Assembly: GCA_005884115.1 (NCBI GenBank)
Contig: VAXW01000004.1
Coordinates: forward strand, 392,846-456,845
Direction: 5' to 3'
From: Actinomycetota bacterium
GTDB taxonomy: Bacteria > Actinomycetota > Thermoleophilia > Solirubrobacterales > Solirubrobacteraceae
Length of the DNA: 64,000 bases
Part shown: one piece after another, positions 57,738 through 64,000 of the stretch
Numbering within the stretch: the stretch's first letter is position 1
Layout of the letters: each line of letters starts with the position of its first letter
Program-made: the position numbers and the translations under genes
The notes under the pieces: generated by a model
The model's input: only the letters and a program-made list of their open reading frames with translations
Databases searched by the model: none
What the model was told of the DNA's origin: nothing

Positions 57738-59588
57738 CTATGGGGTGGCCGCAGCCTTGTCCAGACCGACGATCACCACAACTGTCGCAGCGCCCGCCAG
57801 CGAGGCAACGGTCCCTTCAATCGGTTCGACGTGCGCGATGCCCAGCCCGTGCGCGACCTGCGCCGCGTCCGCATGATGGCCGCGCGCGTACTCCACGACG
57901 CTCGCCGAGTTCGCGCCCGGCGGGCGTCCTGCGAGCGGCGTTGCCCGTTCGTAGCCGCCCTGGCGCAGTTCGGTCGAGACGCGGTGCGCAAGCCCCGTTG
58001 TTTCGGTGCCATTGAGGACGACCACGTTCACTTCGCTCGGCCTTACCGCCTGTGCCCCCGAGGGTGCCGCAGCGGCCTTGCTCGAGCTCCGCTTTGCCGA
58101 TCCCTTCGCACGCGCCCGGTGAGTGCTGGTCGACGTCGAAGAGCTGCCGCTAGCGCGGCGCGCTGCCGATGGTTTGCCGGGAGAGCCGCCGCCGATCGAG
58201 GAGATCACGATGATCAGCACGACGATCCCAACCAAGACCCCGCCTACGATCAACGCCGTCGTCCTGCGCGCAGACCGTTCTCTGCGCCGCGCGCGACCAG
58301 CTCCGCGCTTGCCCGGCGCTCGCTCGCCGATCTCCATACGGCCGCGCGAGGGAGGCGTCCGCGAGGCGACGCCAGAAGCGGCTGCCACCGCCTGTGCCCG
58401 CTCGGGTGCTCTCGCCCGGGATGGGGCACGCTCGGGTCCAGGAGCCGGCGGGCGCGGCGGCCGGCTCGCCGAGCGCGCCTCCGCCGCCTGTGCCCCAGAG
58501 GGTGCCTGTGCCCCAGAGGGTGCCTGTGCCCCAGAGGGTGCAACCTTCGCGGTACCCGCCGTGGCGAGCGCGGCCGCCGTCGCGGGGCCCGCGGCGGAAG
58601 CCGAAGCCGCGCCCGGCCGGGACTCAGCCGCTAGAGCGGCGGCCGCGCCGGCGGCTGGCGTGAGCGGCGCAGACGCAGGCGCCGGCGTGCCAGGCGGCGC
58701 GCTTTGCCGATCGGCCGCCGCGGCCGAGCCGGGCGCCGGCGTGAGCGGGGCGCCCGAAGGAGCGCGCCCGCGATCGGCGGCAGCGGCAGGCGCAGAGCCG
58801 GGCGGAGCTGGCGCCAAGCCCGCCCCACCGAGCCCAGAGCCCGCCGGTGCAGGTCCAGAGCCTGCCGGAGTCGCGCCAGGCATCGCGCCCGCTGCAGCCG
58901 GCGAGGGACCTGACACGGTGCCGGCCGCGGGCGGTGAGGTCCCCGCGGGAGCGGGCGCCGCGCTCGCGGCGGACGCAGTGCTCGCGGCAGGTGCGTTTGC
59001 GCGGCCCGGGCCCGGGGCGGGCGAGCTTGCCGCGGGCGCGGCAGCGGCGCTCGCCGGAGCCGTCGCGGCTGCGCTCGCCGCCGCCCCGGCGGCGCTGTTG
59101 GCGGGCGGCGGGACAGGAAGCGGCGGCCTGGCTGCCGCGGCGGCCGTCGCGGGAGCTGGCCCACCGGCAAGGCTTGCAGCTGCGGCTCCGGTGGACGGGG
59201 CGGCCGCAGCCGCCGCACCAGCTCCCACCGCACCGGCTGCCGCCGGCATCGCGCTCGCGGCAGGCGCCTGCTGGGCAGCTTGGCCGGGCTGGCCCTGCGC
59301 CGCCGGCTGAGTCGGCAGGCGGCGGATGGGCTGGGCCATCCCGCGCGGCTGCGCGAGCCGTGCGGCGGCCTGCGTGGTGACGCGCTGCTCGAGCTCAGCG
59401 GCGCGCTCCGGCGCCCGGCCTGCCCATTCCCGCAGGCGCTTGATCTCGCGCGCCTGCGAGAAGACGAGCAGCGACAGGACGGCGATTCCGAAAAGTGCGC
59501 CGAAGGCCACCAGCGCCCCAAGTTCGGTGAACGTGCTCGAGAACGACAGCGCGAGCGGCACCCTCGGGGGCACAGGCATGGAGCTCAT
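57738..59588 (-). CDS. LytR_C-domain membrane protein with long Ala/Pro-rich linker
   Basis: The protein has 616 residues. A helix near residues 22-44 (LGALVAFGALFGIAVLSLLVF) is followed by a short coiled stretch, about 300 residues of Ala/Pro/Gly-rich low-complexity sequence, an Arg-rich block, and a second helix (TTALIVGGVLVGIVVLIIVIS, about residues 452-472). The extracellular C-terminus (about 518-616) is a LytR_C domain (VNVVVLNGTETTGLAHRV, ANSASVVEYARGHHADAAQVAHGL). No catalytic LCP domain is present. Two helices place both ends outside or both inside. ATGA overlap with the dehydratase gene upstream; the stop TAG overlaps a possible ATA start of the ComA gene. Confidence 0.8.
   Translation of the reverse strand: MSSMPVPPRVPLALSFSSTFTELGALVAFGALFGIAVLSLLVFSQAREIKRLREWAGRAPERAAELEQRVTTQAAARLAQPRGMAQPIRRLPTQPAAQGQPGQAAQQAPAASAMPAAAGAVGAGAAAAAAPSTGAAAASLAGGPAPATAAAAARPPLPVPPPANSAAGAAASAAATAPASAAAAPAASSPAPGPGRANAPAASTASAASAAPAPAGTSPPAAGTVSGPSPAAAGAMPGATPAGSGPAPAGSGLGGAGLAPAPPGSAPAAAADRGRAPSGAPLTPAPGSAAAADRQSAPPGTPAPASAPLTPAAGAAAALAAESRPGAASASAAGPATAAALATAGTAKVAPSGAQAPSGAQAPSGAQAAEARSASRPPRPPAPGPERAPSRARAPERAQAVAAASGVASRTPPSRGRMEIGERAPGKRGAGRARRRERSARRTTALIVGGVLVGIVVLIIVISSIGGGSPGKPSAARRASGSSSTSTSTHRARAKGSAKRSSSKAAAAPSGAQAVRPSEVNVVVLNGTETTGLAHRVSTELRQGGYERATPLAGRPPGANSASVVEYARGHHADAAQVAHGLGIAHVEPIEGTVASLAGAATVVVIVGLDKAAATP
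58487..58540 (-). repeat. Three perfect 18-bp tandem repeats in the LytR_C gene
   Basis: CCTGTGCCCCAGAGGGTG (plus-strand reading) is repeated at 58487-58504, 58505-58522 and 58523-58540, coding three copies of APSGAQ on the minus strand. A related, diverged unit lies at about 58050-58067 (APSGAQAV). Slippage would change linker length in steps of six residues. Confidence 0.9.
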
Positions 59589-61654
59589 GAGTTTCGAGAG
59601 TGTAGGAGCGCAGCAGGCGCCTCGAGCGCGCCCGTCCCCAGCGGCGCGCGCCGCCTCGCCATCGGTGCGGGAGCCTGCAGCTGGGCAGCCGACAACTCCG
59701 CCACCTTTCTCGCCAAGCCCGCGGCGTCGCCCTCGAGCACGAGCAGCCCGATCTCATCGAACATAGACTCGACCGCTGTGGCGGCGAGCGGATCGCGCTC
59801 CGCGCGCATGATCTTCTCGGCGCCCGTCGGCACGGCGCTCTCGTAGCCGTTGAAGAGCTCCTCGTGCAGCTTCTCACCGGGCCGGCGTCCGACGATCTCG
59901 ATCTCGATGTCGCGGTCCGGGTCCAGCCCCGAAAGCTCGATCATCGCGCGCGCGAGATCGAGGATGCGCACGGGCTCGCCCATGTCGAGCACGAACACGT
60001 CGGCGCCCGCGCGACGTCCGTCGCGCTGTCCGCCGCGCGCGAGGCTGGAGAGCACGTCCGGTGCCGAGTGCGCGGGCTCCGGGCACGCCAGAGAGCCCGA
60101 CCTGATGATCAGCTGCACGGCCTCGGGGATCGTCATGAAGTAGCGCGTCATGCGCTCGTCGGTCACCGTCACCGGGCCGCCCCGTTCGATCTGGCGGCGG
60201 AAGAGCGGGACCACGCTGCCCGATGAGCCGAGCACGTTGCCAAAGCGCACCGCCGCGTAGGTCGTCGCCGGGAAGCGCGCTGTCGCCGCGTCTAGCGCGA
60301 ACTCCGCGAGCGCCTTGGACGCGCCCATGACGGTCGCCGGGGCGACGGCCTTGTCGGTCGACACCAGCACGAAGCGCGCCACGCCGGACTCGCCTGCTAC
60401 GTGCGCGACGACGCGCGTCGCGATCGCGTTGTTGCGCACCGCCTCGACCGGGTTGGCCTCCATGAGGCCGACGTGCTTGTACGCCGCCGCATGGAAGAGG
60501 ACCGTCGGGCGGTGCTCGGCGAGCACCTCGCGCATGCGCTCCTCCTCCTTGCAGTCGGCCAGCACCGCCGAGAGCATCGAGGGCGAGACGTGGCGTTCCT
60601 CCTCGAGCTCGCGCTGGATTGCAAAGAGGTTGTCCTCGGCGTGGTCCAGCAGAACCATGCGGTGGGGCTCGAGGCGCGCTATCTGGCGGCACAGCTCAGA
60701 GCCGATCGAGCCGCCCGCACCCGTGACCAGCACCGTCGATCCAGCCAGATACGAGCTCACCCCGTCCAGCTCCATGACCACCGGCTCGCGCCCAAGCACG
60801 TCCTCGACCCGCACCTCGCGCATCTGCCGTGCGAGCGCTCCGCGCGTCTGCAGCAGCTCGAACACGGTCGGCAGCGTGCGCACCGGAATCCCGCGCGTGC
60901 GGCACTCGCGGACGATGCGCGCGCGCGTCGAGCCCGGCGCCGAGGGGATCGCGATGATCACTTCGTCGGGTTCGGACTCGTCGAGGATGCGCGGGAGGTC
61001 GCCTTCGGTGCTCCCGCGCACGCGCACGCCGTCGATGCGAAGGCCGCGCTTGCCGGGGTCGTCGTCGAGGAACCCGACCGGAGCCAGGCCGAGTCCACGG
61101 TTGCGCAGGATCTCGCGCAGGACCAGGCGCCCACCTTCGCCGGCCCCCGCTATCAGGACGCGGCGCTCGCCCTTGCGCCCGCCGCGGAAGGCCGCAAGCG
61201 GGCGCCGCTCATACACGCTGCGCGCGATCGCCCGCACGCCGAGCAGGAACGCGAGCGACAGCAGCGCGAACAGGACGATCACGCCGTTGGGCAGCCCGAT
61301 CGCCGAGGTGCCGTGGTGGGTCGAGCGCTCGACCGGCCTCAGCACCGCGACCGCGACGACCGTGAGCGCGACCACCGCGAGCACCCCCCGCATGACCGCC
61401 TCGTAGTCGCGCTGGCCGGAGTAGCGCCAGCGTCTCTGGTACACGCGGGCAAGCACCAGCACCGGCAGGCTGCCGCCCAGCACCCACCAGACCGTGCGGT
61501 CGCGCAGGTGCGCGTAGTAGCCGGTCGGCCCGTTGTTGAAACGCAGCTGAAAGGCGAGGTAGTACGCGAGTGCAAGCAGCGTTCCATCCACCGCGAGCCG
61601 GACGAGCGTGTGGCGGTGCAGGGGAGGAGCCGCCGAACGGATCCGTCGGCGCAT
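59585..61654 (-). CDS. NDP-sugar 4,6-dehydratase/epimerase, membrane type (CapD/FlaA1/WbpM family)
   Basis: The protein has 689 residues. Four N-terminal transmembrane helices (up to about residue 145) precede a CoA-binding-like Rossmann domain (VLIAGAGEGGRLVLREIL, about 166-184) and the catalytic extended-SDR domain (TGAGGSIGSELC, about 311-322; HAAAYKHVGLME; STDKAVAPATVMGASK, where Met replaces the usual Tyr of YxxxK, the SMK-type site of inverting dehydratases). It probably makes a 4-keto-6-deoxy UDP-sugar for the repeat unit. Stop overlaps the start of the LytR_C gene by 4 bases. Confidence 0.92.
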   Translation of the reverse strand: MRRRIRSAAPPLHRHTLVRLAVDGTLLALAYYLAFQLRFNNGPTGYYAHLRDRTVWWVLGGSLPVLVLARVYQRRWRYSGQRDYEAVMRGVLAVVALTVVAVAVLRPVERSTHHGTSAIGLPNGVIVLFALLSLAFLLGVRAIARSVYERRPLAAFRGGRKGERRVLIAGAGEGGRLVLREILRNRGLGLAPVGFLDDDPGKRGLRIDGVRVRGSTEGDLPRILDESEPDEVIIAIPSAPGSTRARIVRECRTRGIPVRTLPTVFELLQTRGALARQMREVRVEDVLGREPVVMELDGVSSYLAGSTVLVTGAGGSIGSELCRQIARLEPHRMVLLDHAEDNLFAIQRELEEERHVSPSMLSAVLADCKEEERMREVLAEHRPTVLFHAAAYKHVGLMEANPVEAVRNNAIATRVVAHVAGESGVARFVLVSTDKAVAPATVMGASKALAEFALDAATARFPATTYAAVRFGNVLGSSGSVVPLFRRQIERGGPVTVTDERMTRYFMTIPEAVQLIIRSGSLACPEPAHSAPDVLSSLARGGQRDGRRAGADVFVLDMGEPVRILDLARAMIELSGLDPDRDIEIEIVGRRPGEKLHEELFNGYESAVPTGAEKIMRAERDPLAATAVESMFDEIGLLVLEGDAAGLARKVAELSAAQLQAPAPMARRRAPLGTGALEAPAALLHSRNS

Positions 61655-61689
61655 TTCCGCGGATTGTAGGCGTCAGGGCGGCTGGGGGC

Positions 61690-62748
61690 CTATCCCTGGT
61701 CGGCCGCAGAGAGCAGCAGGTCGACCAGCACGCGCGGATCGCGGCGCGTGCGCGGGCGGGCAGGGGACGCCGATGGCTCCCCGGCCGGGGCCTGCGTCTC
61801 GAGGTCGAGCTCGTCGGCGTCGTTCAGCTTGCGCAACCGCCCTTCGGCCAGCAGGCGCTCATCGACCGCTCCGAGCCGCCCTTCGAAGGTCGTGTAGACC
61901 GGGACCCCAAGCGCGACCGCCTCCCGGTTCATCGTGCCGCCCGCCGAGATCACGAGGTCCGCGTGGGCGATCAGCGACTGCGCGTCGATCGCCCGCTCGG
62001 GCACCACAAAACCGGGGATGCGCGCGAGAGCCGCACGCTGGGAGTCGACGCGCGGCAGCACCACCGGCTGCGCTCCCGTCTGCGACGCGGCTGTGCGCAG
62101 GCGCTCGAGCACGCGCGCGAAGAGATCGTTGTGGAAGCGGTGATACAGCGACACCTCGGGCGGAGTGCGCACGACGAAGATGGGGCGCGCGCGCTCGAGT
62201 CCCAGCTCGTCCAGAACCGCCGGGTCGGGCTCAAAGTCGGCCAGGTAGTACTCCTCCTTGAGGCCCTCGAAGCGGCGCAGCTTGGCGCGCGCCCCGTAGC
62301 GGCGCAGGCGCTCGACTGGGATCGCCTCGGGCACGACAACTGCGCGCGCCAGGCGGCAGTTGACCTGATGCTGCACAGCGGCCCACTCGTAGTCGAACAT
62401 CGTCGCGCTTGGCACGCGCACGACCCACGCGGCCACGCTCACGTCGTTGGAGCCGTGACCGAGCGCGACGTCAAAGCCGCCCGAGCGGCTCCTGCGCGCG
62501 TCCTCGCGCGCCCACCGCACGAGCGCCGCAGAGCGTGAGGCAAGCCCGCGCGCCTTCGCGGCCAGGCGCTCGCCGCGGTGGCGGCCGACAGCCGTGTGCT
62601 CGATCCCGAAGCGCTCACACAGCGCGATCGTCTGCGCAAAGTCACGCGCCGTGACGCGCACATCGTGCCCGTCGGCGCGCATGTGCTCGATCAGCGGGCG
62701 CATCACGAGCACGTGTGGGCTGTTGGTGAGATCGACCCAGACGCGCAT
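61690..62748 (-). CDS. DUF354 family protein (GT-B/UDP-GlcNAc 2-epimerase-like fold)
   Basis: The protein has 352 residues. Start MRVWVDLTNSPHVLVMRPLIEHMRADGHDV is the family signature, followed by ALGHGSNDVSVAAWVV and, in the C-terminal half, VVRTPPEVSLYHRFHNDLF and the nucleotide-sugar-site-like HADLVISAGGTMNREAVALGVPVY. DUF354 proteins resemble epimerases or glycosyltransferases of polysaccharide loci; activity unproven. First gene of the leftward polysaccharide operon, 35 bp before the dehydratase gene. The C-terminal tail (about 25 residues) is variable. Confidence 0.85.
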   Translation of the reverse strand: MRVWVDLTNSPHVLVMRPLIEHMRADGHDVRVTARDFAQTIALCERFGIEHTAVGRHRGERLAAKARGLASRSAALVRWAREDARRSRSGGFDVALGHGSNDVSVAAWVVRVPSATMFDYEWAAVQHQVNCRLARAVVVPEAIPVERLRRYGARAKLRRFEGLKEEYYLADFEPDPAVLDELGLERARPIFVVRTPPEVSLYHRFHNDLFARVLERLRTAASQTGAQPVVLPRVDSQRAALARIPGFVVPERAIDAQSLIAHADLVISAGGTMNREAVALGVPVYTTFEGRLGAVDERLLAEGRLRKLNDADELDLETQAPAGEPSASPARPRTRRDPRVLVDLLLSAADQG

Positions 62749-62906
62749 GCCACCAGACGCTAACGGCTAGCTGGCCGGCTGTCTGGGCGCGCCGCTTGGT
62801 GTCTGCGCCGCGGGCCGCCGCCCGTCGCCAGCCGGCTGTCTGGGCGCGCCGCTGAAACCTGCCCGGCTGCCGCCTCCCGGCGGCGCCCACTGCCCCGAGC
62901 GCCGCT

Positions 62907-63608
62907 ATGGTTGCCCGATCGATGCTGGTGCTGGCCTCGATCTCCGAGTCGCTCGTCAACATCGCCTGGCACTTCGTCCGCGACGCCGGGCTCCCGGCTG
63001 TATTCGTGCTGATGGTGGCCGAGAGCGCCTGCATTCCCATCCCCTCCGAGGCGACGATGCTGTTCGCGGGCTTCGCGGTCGCCGACCCCGGCGCGAGCGC
63101 CGCGCAGCACCATCTGACGCTCGTCGGGATCGTGCTGGCAGGCGTGCTCGGCAACCTGCTGGGCTCGTGGATCGCCTACGGCGTGGGCCGAGCGGGGCGC
63201 CTCGAGCTGGTCGAACGCCACGGACGCTGGCTGCACGTACAGCCCAGGCACATCGCGTGGGCTGACCGTTGGTTCGCGCGATATGGCTCGGCAGCGGTCT
63301 TTTTCAGCCGCATGCTGCCGATCATCCGCACGTTCATCTCCCTCCCGGCGGGAGTGGCGAAGATGCCTTTCGTGCGCTTCACGCTTCTCACGCTCATCGG
63401 CTGCGCTCCGTGGGTCCTTGGGCTCGGCCTCGCCGGGGAAGCGGTGGGCAGCGAATGGAAATCCGTGCGCAAGGGCTTCGACTACGTCGACTACGGCGTG
63501 CTCGCGCTGCTCGTGGCCTCGCTGGTGTACCTGCTGTTGCGACGTCGTCGAGGAGGCGGCGCGGCACCCGAGGTGCCGGCCGCCGAAGAGAGCGCCGGCG
63601 CGAGCTGA
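62907..63608 (+). CDS. DedA/SNARE-associated (VTT) family membrane protein
   Basis: The protein has 233 residues (ATG 62907, or 62922 five codons later). DedA motifs: ESACIPIPSEATMLFAGFAV, LGNLLGSWIAYGVGRAGR and, after the re-entrant helix, FSRMLPIIRTFISLPAGVAKMPFVRF with the conserved Arg, then GCAPWVLGLGLAGEAVG. Some members (UptA type) return undecaprenyl phosphate across the membrane. Here it is followed at 11 bp by a UppP gene and faces the polysaccharide locus, which fits carrier recycling. Confidence 0.9.
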   Translation: MVARSMLVLASISESLVNIAWHFVRDAGLPAVFVLMVAESACIPIPSEATMLFAGFAVADPGASAAQHHLTLVGIVLAGVLGNLLGSWIAYGVGRAGRLELVERHGRWLHVQPRHIAWADRWFARYGSAAVFFSRMLPIIRTFISLPAGVAKMPFVRFTLLTLIGCAPWVLGLGLAGEAVGSEWKSVRKGFDYVDYGVLALLVASLVYLLLRRRRGGGAAPEVPAAEESAGAS

Positions 63609-63618
63609 ATCGCACCTG

Positions 63619-64000
63619 GTGGCTGCGCACCTAAAGCCAGTCCACGCCCTCGCGCTCGCGCTCGCGCAGGGCCCGGCCGAGTTCTTTCCCGTCTCCTCCT
63701 CGGCGCACACGACGCTCATCCCCTACCTGCTGGGCTGGCCGTATGCGCAGCTCGAGCCCGAGCTGCGCAAGTCGTTCGAGGTCTCCCTGCACACCGGGGC
63801 GGGCGCGGCGCTGGCGATCGAGATGCGCGCGGAGCTGCTGGGAGCAGCGCGCGCCGCAGGACCCGAGCGCGCCGCTATGGTGGCGCTCTCCGCAGCACCG
63901 CCGGCGATCGTCGGGTTCGCGTTCGAGGGCTTCATCTCGCGTGCGCTCGCAGAGCCGCGCCGCATCGCCGCCGGCCTCGCGGCGGGCGCGGCGGCGATGG
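63619..64000 (+). CDS. uppP: Undecaprenyl-diphosphatase UppP/BacA, 3' end outside window
   Basis: GTG 63619 opens a frame that runs past the right edge; 127 codons are visible. The signature at the start, ALAQGPAEFFPVSSSAHTTL, is the UppP catalytic motif (E/Q...SSSAH), followed by the second-motif Glu region FEVSLHTGAGAALAI. UppP removes a phosphate from undecaprenyl diphosphate so the lipid carrier can be reused. It lies 11 bp downstream of the DedA-family gene, so the pair is probably co-transcribed. The catalytic Arg of the second half lies outside the window. Confidence 0.88.
   Translation, partial: MAAHLKPVHALALALAQGPAEFFPVSSSAHTTLIPYLLGWPYAQLEPELRKSFEVSLHTGAGAALAIEMRAELLGAARAAGPERAAMVALSAAPPAIVGFAFEGFISRALAEPRRIAAGLAAGAAAM

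Noticed and set aside
58487-58540. CRISPR array
   Set aside because: The repeats are directly head-to-tail with no spacers and lie in frame inside a coding region.

Overview
The window is very GC-rich and gene-dense. It has many GTG starts, 4-base ATGA/GTGA gene overlaps and several apparently leaderless starts. Together with Ala/Pro-rich secreted proteins carrying Ig-like repeats, a LytR_C protein, SHOCT and DUF3891, this points to an actinobacterium, most likely of the Thermoleophilia (Solirubrobacterales type). That placement is an inference from gene style and family content; no rRNA or marker gene was available.

Region 1 (1-9.5 kb) is accessory. Two related secreted proteins, built from Ig-like repeats and a C-terminal beta-propeller (2-1714 and 3780-7091), are each followed by a remnant of the 3' half of a tRNA-Ala gene. 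Between them lie a lipoprotein and two COG4315-type 'Y-X4-D' secreted repeat proteins. A secreted glycosidase-like protein follows (7619-9151), abutting a decayed dioxygenase (VOC) pseudogene next to an intact fumarylacetoacetate-hydrolase-family gene.

Region 2 (10.3-19.6 kb) holds a leftward unit that encodes a split phosphohistidine-type phosphotransferase (ATP-grasp subunit plus swivelling-His subunit with the domain order of rifampin phosphotransferase), a cyclic-nucleotide-binding protein and a DUF3891 protein, with a PucR regulator upstream. A fatty-acid desaturase, an orphan MreB, a SHOCT protein and a flippase-like membrane protein with a coupled 54-residue ORF follow.

Region 3 (19.9-47.2 kb) is mostly ordinary metabolism and transport: a Baeyer-Villiger monooxygenase/TetR/alcohol dehydrogenase operon, MFS exporter with divergent MarR, exonuclease III, SDRs, LysR with a palindromic divergent start region, PdxH, three secreted or small proteins (beta-helix, GST-N-like, propeller), MmcQ/YjbR, enoyl-CoA hydratase, a complete spermidine/putrescine ABC operon (ATPase, binding protein, two permeases), ring-cleaving VOC enzyme, TrmH methyltransferase, CADD/PqqC-like protein, cupredoxin with a coupled thioredoxin-fold protein, and a frameshifted haloalkane dehalogenase.

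Region 4 (47.3-64 kb) is an exopolysaccharide locus. Nearly all genes read leftward, many with 4-base overlaps: DUF354, CapD/FlaA1-type dehydratase, LytR_C membrane protein, ComA-type phosphosulfolactate synthase, a FlgD-Ig membrane-anchored protein, Wzy-type ligase/polymerase, Wzx-type flippase, two GTs, a WbaP-type sugar transferase, ATP-grasp and a zinc-ribbon/discoidin protein, plus one rightward GT2. DedA and UppP genes at the right edge fit recycling of the undecaprenyl carrier. The presence of a ComA homologue inside this locus is the most unusual combination in the window.
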